Shown here piece after piece: positions 47,801-55,900 of a stretch of 64,000 nt of DNA. This stretch comes from Chondrosia reniformis (Eukaryota > Porifera > Demospongiae > Chondrillida > Chondrillidae), in assembly GCA_947172415.1 (NCBI GenBank), contig OX359195.1:124001-188000 (forward strand). Direction: 5' to 3'. The stretch's first letter is position 1. Each line of letters opens with the position of its first letter. Made by a program: the position numbers and the translations under genes. The notes under the pieces are model-generated. The model was not told the origin of the DNA. It saw only the letters and a list, made by a program, of their open reading frames with translations, and did no database searches.

Positions 47801-47916
47801 TGACTATACACAGTCTTCCATATTCCCACACTAGCATTCACAATCACTAACACAAGAATAAGAATTATATCAAAATTTTAGTTACAAATGAAACACTTAC
47901 ATCTTTCCTGCTCCAT
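26828..47916 (-). CDS. RFX-family transcription factor, RFX4/6-like
   Basis: Sixteen exons: 47916-47901, 47218-47149, 45727-45604, 45258-45197, 44943-44862, 44390-44283, 44056-43979, 43548-43385, 42427-42327, 31352-31143, 30549-30455, 29789-29672, 29097-29021, 28931-28820, 28641-28297, 27219-26828; 717 residues. The winged-helix DNA-binding domain (about 26-97) is unmistakable: [42 protein letters not shown] domains B, C and dimerisation follow ([51 protein letters not shown]). WLEEN and LPPFPSI favour RFX4/6 over RFX1-3. The tail from 473 is Pro/Gln-rich with a coding minisatellite. RFX factors bind X-boxes and drive ciliary and other programmes. Soft points: the exon 5 donor (gtttat, chosen by phase; gtttgt alternative) and the exon 13 donor (gtcaag). 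The N-terminus before the domain is very short, so a further 5' exon may exist. Confidence 0.9.
28436..28580 (-). repeat. Coding 24-base minisatellite in RFX exon 15
   Basis: Six in-frame units encoding variants of QPHPQLPN (QHPN, QHPS), forming a Pro/His/Gln-rich tract in the RFX tail. Confidence 0.9.
28668..28800. repeat. 23-base minisatellite in RFX intron 14
   Basis: Six units of GTGTGTCAGGTGGAGATGG plus AGGG between exons 14 and 15. Confidence 0.9.
29840..30195. repeat. 55-base minisatellite in RFX intron 11
   Basis: Six to seven units starting GTGATAACCAAACCACAAGT, spaced 55 bases. The same core appears singly at 34571 and 41624 downstream of the nested genes. Confidence 0.9.
30588..30768. 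repeat. Minisatellite in RFX intron 10
   Basis: Units of GGGTGTGGTCTCAAAAGAG with length variants. Confidence 0.9.
30821..31073. mobile_element. MITE with TA target site (mariner-like ends)
   Basis: Inverted ends CTGTAAATCCCTTATTATTA and its complement (AAATAAAGGGATTTACAG), flanked by TA on both sides. About 253 bases, with no coding capacity. Lies in RFX intron 10. Confidence 0.75.
32104..32110 (+). promoter_or_regulatory. TATA box of coiled-coil gene 1
   Basis: TATAAAT lies 61 bases before the start codon. The same element is conserved before the second intact copy (39689-39695). Confidence 0.6.
32165..34432 (+). CDS. Membrane-anchored coiled-coil stalk protein with Cys-rich head, copy 1
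   Basis: Single exon, 755 residues, nested in RFX intron 9 on the opposite strand. Residues about 9-31 are a hydrophobic segment ([20 protein letters not shown]), a signal anchor or signal peptide. Residues 62-518 hold 12 tandem 38-residue repeats ([20 protein letters not shown] core) with heptad-like spacing, expected to form a long coiled coil. Each unit carries two N-glycosylation sequons (ENTT and N-R/S/H-T). The last about 240 residues are a Cys-rich head starting [19 protein letters not shown] and ending HLEIWVL. The layout parallels collectin- or scavenger-receptor-like oligomers: anchor, trimerising stalk, binding head. I do not recognise the head as a named domain; similar predicted sponge and cnidarian proteins are a memory, not a search. 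Role unknown; adhesion or recognition is inference. Confidence 0.88.
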   Translation: MTSLKCIPTVLLLVALLTMMVFQITSLGLHIADLIGKREDQQNGQVGRNESVTQFTTSELKQHSEERKYLQEELNRLKDIIAEVKENTTELIQNGEVKQLLEEDRNSTHEELNRLKDIIAEVKENTTELIQNGEVKQLLEENRNRTQEELNRLKDIIAEVKENTTELIQNGEVKQLLEEDRNRTQEELNRLKDIIAEVKENTTELIQNGEVKQLLEEDRNRTQEELNRLKDIIAEVKENTTELIQNGEVKQLLEEDRNRTQEELNRLKNIIAEVKENTTELIQNGEVKQLLEEDRNRTQEELNRLKDIIAEVKENTTELIQNGEVKQLLEEEKNHTQEELNRLKDIIAEVKENTTELIQNDKVERLLEEERNRTQEELNRLKDIIAEVKENTTELIQNGEVKQLLEEEKNHTQEELNRLKDIIAEVKENTTELIQNGEVKQLLEEEKNSTQEELNRLKDIIAEVKENTTELIQKDKVKQLLEEDRNRTQEELNRLKDIIAEVKENTTKEIENELNSFAAKLQVTELTLCNISSFNWRRVAYINMTDPEEECPSGLNEVTDSTTGQRACGRSVDGAGFTIAASRGCSSVTFPVNTTYSHVCGIARGYQYYSMDAFTKSPIRTIDDAYVDGLSITHGNPRKHLWTLVVGLNEVTFHSLARCPLDLDTYDISLIPDFVKNNYYCETGYETRDEARIAWEDPLWDGQQCVSSTAQSCSRYGWFHREIAPSQEDIEVRWCADEPRSTEDFYTDHLEIWVL
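34965..35475 (+). mobile_element. LINE (non-LTR retrotransposon) fragment, reverse transcriptase part
   Basis: The translation shows [10 protein letters not shown] (end of an endonuclease domain) and then reverse-transcriptase start motifs: [26 protein letters not shown] and EDFRPVSVL. It is truncated at both ends and interrupted by stops near 35463. It lies exactly between duplication copy 1 and the decayed copy 2. Confidence 0.85.
35654..35830. mobile_element. Foldback (MITE-like) element
   Basis: Inverted arms of about 55 bases: AACTAACCTCTACTTAATAA at the left and its complement near 35810-35830, including CATCACCAAATAAAATACTT on both arms. The loop is about 65 bases. No coding capacity. 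Confidence 0.7.
36590..36929 (+). pseudogene. Broken third copy of the coiled-coil/Cys-rich gene
   Basis: Only the end of the Cys-rich head survives: CPRDKKTF, then [46 protein letters not shown] and [12 protein letters not shown], in order but in changing frames. At least two frameshifts (near 36629 and 36870) break it, and no stalk repeats or start precede it. It is more diverged from both intact copies than they are from each other. Confidence 0.85.
38872..41985. repeat. Intron segmental duplication, copy 3
   Basis: Starts with about 85 bases of RFX exon 10 sequence (GAGTCCAGACCCTTAATGGC to AGTGCTACACATTCC), followed by flank and gene nearly identical to 31265-34920. Confidence 0.88.
39750..41450 (+). 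CDS. Membrane-anchored coiled-coil stalk protein with Cys-rich head, copy 3
   Basis: Single exon, 566 residues, same plan as the gene at 32165. The first about 60 residues and the 5' flank are nearly identical to it. The stalk has 7 repeats of 38 residues instead of 12, which explains almost all of the length difference. The Cys-rich head (about 330-566) is clearly more diverged ([35 protein letters not shown]) than the anchor and stalk, while all cysteines are kept. That pattern suggests the head is where the copies differ in function. TATAAAT lies at 39689-39695. It is transcribed opposite to the RFX gene that hosts it. Confidence 0.88.
   Translation: MTSLKCIPTVLLLVALLTMMVFQITSLGLHIADLIGKREDQQNGQVGRNESVTQFTTSELKQLSEERKYLQEELNRLKDIIAEVKENTTELIQNLEVKQLLEEDRNSTHEELNRLKDIIAEVKENTTELIQNGEVKQLLEENRNRTQEELNRLKDIIAEVKENTTEIIQNGEVKQVLEEDRNRTQEELNRLKDIIAEVKENTTELIHNGEVKQLLEEDRNRTHEELNRLKDIIAEVKENTTELIQNGEVKQLLEEDRNRTQEELNRLKDIIAEVKENTTELIQNGEVKQLLGEARNRTQEELNRLKNIIAEVKENTSKEIENELNSFAAKLQVTELTLCNISSFNWRRVAYINMTDPEAECPSGLNETSNSTTGQRACGRSVDGAGYTHAAPGGCSSVTFPVNTTYSHVCGYARGYQYRSMDAFWRSYLRTINDAYVDGLSITHGNPRKHLWTLAAGVSELHSTLALQCPRDTDPFDFTRVPDFVGSNFYCETGFIGTEWEERTAWEDPLWDGQQCVSSTAQSCTRYGWFHRDIEPSQEDIEVRWCGDQVRSDEDFYTDLLEIWVL
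42216..42305. repeat. 14-base minisatellite
   Basis: AGATATAGATACTT/AGATATAGATACCT units, ending 22 bases before RFX exon 9 on its intron side. Confidence 0.9.
42719..43261. mobile_element. Non-autonomous DNA transposon with TA target site
   Basis: Ends CAGTGCAATCCACATAATTC and its imperfect complement (GAATTAAGTGGATTACACTG), each next to TA. About 543 bases. The ends resemble pogo/Tigger-type elements; no transposase frame is present. It lies in RFX intron 8. Confidence 0.7.
43651..43874 (+). mobile_element. Interspersed repeat R1, copy in RFX intron 7
   Basis: Shares AATTCACAGAAG, GGTCACTGATGAAGGGTG, AATTCCCAGAAAC, GCTGTCTGACCCAG and the GTTTAGTTCCC-TATAG end with the copy at 44581. Confidence 0.7.
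44581..44816 (+). mobile_element. Interspersed repeat R1, copy in RFX intron 5
   Basis: Most complete copy: ATTCACAGAAGATCAAGAC at the left, TCTTAGATTTTTCATAG at the right. Two copies sit in neighbouring introns of the same gene in the same orientation. Confidence 0.7.
44833..45834. promoter_or_regulatory. Cluster of DR1 and X-box motifs around the RFX DNA-binding exons
   Basis: Two perfect DR1 sites, AGGTCAAAGGTCA, at 44833-44845 and 45822-45834 (the second extended by another half-site). Two perfect RFX X-boxes: GTTACCATAGCAAC on the minus strand at 45019-45032 and GTAACCATGGCAAC at 45273-45286. All lie in introns within 1 kb. Sequence is seen directly; enhancer function is inferred. Confidence 0.4.
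46795..47140. repeat. Irregular minisatellite in RFX intron 2
   Basis: About eight units of GGCTCTTATTAGGAGCTTCA plus TGTACCACTTA, alternating with an AACCTGTATAGCTAAA spacer. It ends just before exon 2. Confidence 0.9.
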
Positions 47917-50900
47917 GACCTTTCACTTGAAAAAGTTTTTCTCTGCAAGTGTCACAGCTCTGCAGTGAAGAAGACTTGAGATAAAGCACTTGGGACAAGT
48001 ACACAGGACAGTTATCAAAGTTATGCCATAGGTGGCGTACAGTGGTGACATCTAACAGTGGTGTAGTGACATCTAACAGTGGTGTAGTGACATCTAACAG
48101 TGGTGTAGTGACATCTAACAGTGGTGTAGTGACATCTAACAGTGGTGTAGTGACATCTAACAGTGGTATAGTGACATCTAACAGTGGTGTAGTGACATCT
48201 AACAGTGGTGTAGTGACATCTAACAGTGGTGTAGTGACATCTAACAGTGGTGTAGTGACATCTAAGTCACCTATATGACATTAGGGGATATTGACAGAGA
48301 ATGTGGCTGAAACTGAAGTGAAGACTGAGACAATCAGAAGGTATAACAGGGACCGCTTACATCTCGTAACTAAAATGGCGAAGTCTACTCACACAACGAA
48401 TATTTTTGGTATTCCAAAAGAACTGATCTACTGAGAACGCGATAGGTCACTCTTTAATATTGATTACTCGTCTTCTCCAGTGGTTCTGCTCGGGGTAGGG
48501 AGGACGGTAGCCGGGCAACTACAGTAGCTACGGGAAGAATGTGATGTGGTCAGATTCCTTTCCTAGTCTCGTACAAAACCCAGGCAACTGAACAGCAACG
48601 CTGATAATAAACAAACCACAACCGTTTGAAAACATGCTTGTAAAGCAATAATTTACAAGAGTATACTGAATGCTTAAATACATTGTGATACGCTGGGCTA
48701 ATATCTTTTTAGCTAAATATCATTCTCATTATGAATTCAACAATATCAGCATTTGGGATTAGATAAAAAAAACTACACAATTACATTATTGTTTGACAAT
48801 TTCTGAAATCTAAAAAGAGAAAAATGTTCAAACAATTTGGTTCCAATTCTTTGCTTTCTTTCTTTCTTTCTCTTTTTGAGTGGTTACTGGATTGCTGCTG
48901 TAGTACTTCGCTTTGCATCGCTTTACTGAGTGTAAAGTCGATCCCAGGGCACACCACGAGGAGGTAGAAGTACTTCGTGCCCCAAAAATTGTTTACAACT
49001 CTGTTTGACACTTCCACTACTGGCGTCGTAAGAGAAGCTGCTCGGGAACGGTCCGGCGTACCTGACCGACCTGTGACCAGTTACTAGTCTTGCCCTGCCA
49101 CGCTACGAACAGAACAAGCCCGACCCTGGCGGACCACAAACTCCCTCCAATGAGAATCATCATGTGCACACAACGTAGCTTGGGAACACTGCACACAGAC
49201 TTTAGCTCATTGGGATCGGCCAGGCGCTTTAGAGTAGGGACCCATCAGTTCAATGAACTGCAAGAAAAGAATTGAAAATACATGAAATACAATCAAATAC
49301 TGCATAGATGCATGGATAGGAAAACTGAATACATGCATGCAAATCCAAATGCAAATGCCTTCCATGCAAACCAACCTGAAGCTGCAGCCTACAACAGGGG
49401 TTCCTGACCGACTACGTAGTGGCACTGGACCCACGCTCCTCCAGGTACGGGTCGTATAGCAAGAATCCGCAAGTGCCAATTTAAACACACAAGCAAGATT
49501 AATAGTGAGATACATCTCCAGGCACTAACCCATAGGTAGAGAGACCACCCCACTATACGAACACCGATGACCCTTTGTCGCATGGTACCATGGTCGTGCT
49601 CCTACCACGGTTGGCGCATCGATCTACGCAAGCATAGACCTCCAGAGTTGATGGCCCGGAGGCCAAAGACTGAAAATTTCCTTGCCTATTTATAAGAAAT
49701 TGTGAGCGGGAAATGTCATGAACTTGGCGGAAAATCGTGGAATCAAAATTTTGTTTATTGCTTTTCGAGGTCATGTTCGAGAACAATAGATAATATGTAG
49801 TACATGCCCCGGCCTATTCAGCAAGTTGTTATTGTTGCTGAGTTTAGACTCGAGAACATGCATGGCTATTCAGCGAAGCAAATCATAACACGTCCATTGA
49901 TCCTTTGAGTAGAAGCGAACCTCTAATTGTTTCAGCAGTAATTAATATTTATTTTAAACATATGCACAATCTCTTGCGACCGCATGAATTGACATGTCAA
50001 GCGACATGCAGAATAGAACACAGATGTACTAGTTAACGTGGCTTATAACTCTCATCATAGATTGAGGAGAATAACTCGTTGATCTCCTGTATGTCAATTC
50101 AATTGCTCAATCAATTTGTGAATCCAAAATGGCCGGTGCTATATACTGTATTACCTTGCACTTGACGTTGTACAAGCCATAATCTACACCGATTGGTAGG
50201 TCATCTTGTTTAGCAAATCATACTAACTATAGCGCCGCTTCAAAAAAACTATTGTTGCAAACAGTACAAATAAAGCACATTGAATCATACAGCCTTTCGA
50301 AATAATCCCTCGGGCGTGCATTTCAAACTCGAATGCTCAACATTATAACACGCGTGTACTTTAATGAAGGTTAACGTTGGCACCGCATATCGTGTACACT
50401 CTAATGTGCAATTATGGATATCAGATGTGAAGCGAATTGATGAACAAAATGGCTGCTGTTAAGTTGTTTGCTTTTGAAGACCAATCTTTATATTACAGTT
50501 TGTTGTTTCCTTAAAGATTGTACCACCCATACTACCCATGCAGCTTTATTTGCCTAAATGTTTTCACTGATTCTTTATGAACCTTTAACACTCTTTTCAG
50601 ACTACATGTGCTGTACACACCAATTGCAAGTTGAATGAGGAGGTTGACTAAGAAATTGTATGACAGCTATAGCACAGATACATGGACAAGATGATGGGAG
50701 ATGCTACATATGTACAGCAGTGAAACTGCAGCTTGTGAGTTTTTATTGTATATCAACAAAATTTAAACAGTAAATTAGTTGCAATTGGCCCGTCTAATTT
50801 GATGAATGCTTGGAAAAATGCAGAAACTTGGTGACTGTACATTTTGTTTGTTTACATGTTAACTATACTTTAGGAGAATTTGATTTGATGTGCCCCCAGG

Positions 50901-52958
50901 GAGACCTTGTACTTTAGAGCAATTTAAATTGCTGTATAGACTACAAACACTACTAGTCAGTAGTCCAGCTGTTATTAGTTTAAAAGGAGTACACAGTGAA
51001 GGCTACATCTCAGCAAATGTTCATATTACCTAACTAAATCTAGTTTGACATTGAATCATGCAGTTTTAATTTAAGCTAATAACAATCGATTCATTGCCAT
51101 TGCATAGATGAACTTAAATGCTCATCTATATTGACACCACAATCTATTATGAGGAAGAGAAAGTTTAATGTACAAAGATTCAGTGTCTACAAAAGATGGC
51201 TGAATAAAATGGTAGCCCTTAAAGCAAGACTTTATTACATCATTGGCTATTAAGCTTAAGGTTGTTTAGCTCCAATCCTGTGAATTCACTTTAAGGTTCA
51301 GTGTCCCACACCTCTAGCCTTGCATATGCTTTTCTGTCTTGTTAAATGTTGACAACTTGATTGCTATTCCATTTGAATTCAGAGCACTTATCAGAAAGCA
51401 CAGTACATTATCAGGGATGACTAGTTTGACAATTGGACAAGATTCTACATGCACGACTCTGCGAGGCTTTGTTACATGGAAATGGCAACAATTATCTTAA
51501 TTTAGTGGTAGCTGCGTACTTTATAAAGTTACTCTGTAGACAACTTTATAAAAATAGACATACGTACACAGTTTAATTTGAATTTCCAAGTACCTGTGTT
51601 ATATATTGTGAGTTTATGGCATGCATATGGCTTCTAGACCTACGACCTTTTTGTACATGTTCTTAAATGCCATGTTTTTCCTCAAGTCTGACTAGAGTGA
51701 ATTTTCTTGTAGTTGTTTATATCAGTCCAGTCCATTAAAGGTACATTTTCAGTATTCCCAGATTCGAACATGCTACTGTAAGTTTCAGCTTTTGTTTCTA
51801 TAGAACTAGCTATATATACTGTAGTTGTGTCTTAAAGTGATTAGGTCAATGAAAGTAATGTGAGGTTATAATTAACCAAAGGAATCCTCAACTTGTGTTT
51901 CATGCAGTTTATTCCTCTCCCAGCTCTCAGCTAATGTTCTCCAGCCAAACCAGAAATGTGGCAGTGCTCAGCTGGAGAGCTCCTTGACCATGTAGAAGCC
52001 ATTAAAAGGTCATCAATAATTAGTTCAAGTGTCTCTATGCCCTGGAGCAGCTGTTCCTGTTAAGTCTAAACTAATTGGGTTTCATATATAGTGATCCTTG
52101 CAATTGCCTTTTAGAAGTTACAATTCCTTAAAAAGTAGGGCATGTCAGTTTGTATTCTTTGTGTGATAACCATTTCATGGTCAGATTATTTGTGACTATT
52201 ACTTAGAGAACTTTGTTAGAATGTTCTAGTCCAGATTATTGTTATGAACAGTTATGGGGAATAACAAAGAACAATGGCAGGTCTAGTTCAAAGCATTGTC
52301 CTATGACAGGGAATGATATTTGTTACAATAGCAGCAGTTCAATAACAACTACAGTATATAGCAAAGTAGTTGCCATGGAAAAACCATTTTATTGGCATGT
52401 ACATATTTATGAATGTCTGTTAGTGCTGACACAATTTCTTAGCTTCATATATATGTACCTATTTGCTAGAGATTCAGTACAAAATTTACATTATTACTAG
52501 CATCTAGAATTAGTGTCAATTTATATGTATATAATACGTATATTTGTGATGACAGATTTGTATTTATATAGGGAAAATGTCCATGCAGTATGTAATTTGT
52601 TTGAAAGATGCAATGTTCCAAGTGGGCACTCCAAGATATATAGGCTTCTGAAAACACAACCTGAGGACCACTTGTATGACATTTTAAAGTTTTAATTAAA
52701 TTTGTTATCTTTCCTTAGAAATGGCTAATCAAGTAAAATAATACAATTATTTGTGTGCACTAATCAATTATTCTACAAAATTCACATTGCATGCATTGGT
52801 TAAATGAATTGGAAACATTTCAATACAAACAGCATAAACAAAACCAATCACACAATATGTCAACCATATATGTACATCTATTCACTATAGTAAGAATACC
52901 ATATAGCAGTTTGCACAAAAAATGTAAAATAATGTTCACATGCAGCAATGTCCATTTA
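47917..52958. other. Gene-poor interval between RFX and the Roco kinase gene
   Basis: No supported coding exon. It holds the RFX 5' flank, a possible noncoding RFX exon ending before gtaagc near 48371, a minisatellite at 48042, and a less AT-rich patch at about 48900-49660. The remainder to 52900 is unique AT-rich sequence with only short open frames that match no family I know. Confidence 0.5.
48042..48268. repeat. 21-base minisatellite upstream of RFX
   Basis: Eleven units of GTAGTGACATCTAACAGTGG plus T. Because the unit is a multiple of three it gives an open VTSNSG-type frame, which I do not regard as a gene. Confidence 0.95.
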
Positions 52959-55900
52959 TTACAAGTGGGTAAGATCCCATAATAATAATTTGGGTGGAGC
53001 CAATGTATCTGGAAGATCTGGATATTTTTCCTTTTGAAGTGAAAAGTCTCCAAATGATTTATAGCCTAGGCCACAACTAACGAGTTTCCTGTCACATGAC
53101 ACCTCTTGGCCCCTAACCACAGGAGGTAGTGACAATAGTGTCTTCACTTGTTGTACATGACAAGAGAAGGTAGTCACCAGTGAAAGGGCATCAGCTTGGA
53201 GGAGAAGGATCTCCCCATTTGTTAAGCCCAGGAGTAAAATCTCCTCACAAATGGAAAGGCTCGAAATCCAAGAACTTATATCTAAATATTCATAAAAGTA
53301 TCATTTCAATAGAGTTTGTATATACGCATACAATTACACTGTAAACTAGGAACACTAATATATACTTTGTCTTACCTGGGAGACTAAATCTATTACACAC
53401 TTGATAATTTTCTGCATTCCATTGGATGACAGTTTGGCCTGAAAGGTGGGCTGAATACACAAATCTGCCACGCCCACTTTCACCTTCTGGCTCCCAACTG
53501 ACTAGATGCTTAATGTACGCATCTGATATGTACTTGGGAAAGCTGTCCATTTCTTGATCGTACTTTAGGTATCTCTTCACAGTGAGTGTCACAGCGTCCA
53601 TGACAGCTATTGTGGAGTCACTCTGACCTACCCAAAGCTCGTGTGTGCTGGAGGTGTGCTCTCCATTTGAGTGGGTGTGGTCTCCATTTGAGTGGGTGTG
53701 GTCTCCATTTGAGTGGGTGTGGTCATCATTTGAGTGGGTGGGGCTTGTTTCTGAAGGGATGATTTCAACTTGGGTAGTGTGGCTAGATATAACTCTTCCT
53801 TGAGTATCTTGGGGTGGGTCATAATGGGTGTGTCCTTGAGCAGTAGTGGTGATTGCCAGCATACTAGCTATAGAAGTGGATGGATTGGAAAATTCAACCT
53901 TTGGGGTAATAGAGAGTGTCACCATGGTGATGGCATCAGTGGCTAATATTTCACTGGAAATTCCCCAAATTGTCCCATTATGAAATCCTACGTAGACTGT
54001 ATTTAATTCCTCAATAAAGGTCATGCATTGAGCAGTGAGGGCTTTACCCCTTGGCCAAAGTTGCATTTTGAGACAATGATTCTCTGTGGAATACACCAAT
54101 ATGTATCCATGTTCAAACCCCACCCACACTGTATCCATGACAACTGTCATACTCAGCACTGAACTGGCTCCTGCACTGATGTCCTAAAGGAAAATACACT
54201 AAATAGTAACTTTATAACTCTTTTGAGCATCTAAGCACTGAACTGGCTCCTGCACTGATGTCCTAAAGGAAAATACACTAAATAGTAACTTTATAACTCT
54301 TTTGAGCATCTAAGCACTGAACCTTTTCAAAGAATTACAGTATATTACTTTAGTATGTATTATTTATTAATACTGTCGATGCAAATATTGTAATATTTAA
54401 TGTGTAGAGTTATTTAACTAAAATAATGTTATGCAACTTTTCACCATACAATAATGAATTACAGGGTGAAAAGTATGTTACACCTAATGTTATACAAGTG
54501 GCACTGTGTCTAATGGAATGTGCTCAGGAGTGCCTCACATCTGCTCTGGTTAGGTTTCCATTGCTGAAACTCAAAACCAAAATGGAACTGGAATACAAGT
54601 TGGCACAGGAGATCCACACTTGCTGAAGGACTTCAGACTGTGAATGCTTCGGAAAGGTAGAGTACAAAACCTCCTGAAACATACAAAGAGATTGCTATCA
54701 ACTACATCAACTACATGGGTGTGTGGCAGAGGAGTGGCAGGAGATCTTACTATAACAGCCACTCACTTTTAAGGAGGGTGATGCTGGTTGCTGTGGTGAT
54801 GCTGGTTGCTGTGGTGATGCTGGTTGCTGTGGTGATGCTGGTTGCTGTGGTGATGCTGGTTGCTGTGGCGATGCTGGTTGCTGTGGTGATGTTGACCTTG
54901 ATCCACTTGTCTTCTGATTCCAAATTACCCCACAAACTGGATATTGGTGTTCAACTAGATCAAGTCCAACCTAGGGAGGATGGAAGTACAAGTAAAGCCG
55001 CTGGAGGTGGGAGTGGCTTAAAATATGGGCGTGGCTTACGATATGGGTGTGGCTTATAATATGGGAGTGGCTTACGATATGGGTGTGGCTTATAATATGG
55101 GAGTGGCTTACGATATGGGTGTGGCTTACGATATGGGTGTGGCTTACGATATGGGTGTGGCTTATGATATGGGTGTGGCTTATAATATGGGTGTGGCTTA
55201 TAATATGGGCGTGGCTTCTAATATGGGCGTGACTTCTAATATGGGCGTGACTTCTAATATGGGCGTGTCTTATAGTATGGGCGTGTCTCATAGTATGGGC
55301 GTGGTTTAGAACTACTTGGCTTGTGTATGCTTGGCATAATTTTTAAAGTCCCTAATACAGCCATATTCATTGCAATACTAAAGTCCTCAGATAATGCGAA
55401 ACAGATAGAGTGAAAATTCACGTTAACATGAAATAAATTTCAATTAAGTACTTGGTTTGTGTATGCTTTGTATAAAGTACTAACTTGAAGGGCTGTAAAC
55501 TGCTTGTGCAGTAGAGTCTTTAAAACCTGCTTAGCATCAGGTCGGACTTCACATTTAGGCTCCCAACACCAGAACATTAGATCCAATAACAGGACTGGAT
55601 AGCTACGATGCTGTGAGAAGAAGCAGTGATAAAGGAGAGGGGGAGGGAAGTGAGAAAGAGGGGGAGGGAGGTGAGGAAGGGGGGAGGGAGGTGAGAGAGA
55701 GGGGGGAGGGAGGTGAGAGGGAGGGGAAGGGAGGTGAGAGGGAGGGGGAGGGAGGCGAGAGGGAGGGGAAGGGAGGTGAGAGGGAGGGGAAGGGAGGTGA
55801 GAGAGAGGGGGGAGGGAGGTGAGAGGGAGGGGAAGGGAGGTGAGAGGGAGGGGAAGGGAGGTGAGAGAGGGTGAGGGATAACAAGATTTTCTGACTGGGA

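Noticed and set aside
48042-48278. Open frame of VTSNSG repeats
   Set aside because: Pure 21-base minisatellite with no exon context.
49207-49583. Two overlapping minus-strand open frames of 64-102 residues
   Set aside because: No recognisable family, no splice partners, and neither has domain or codon evidence; kept only as part of the unexplained island.
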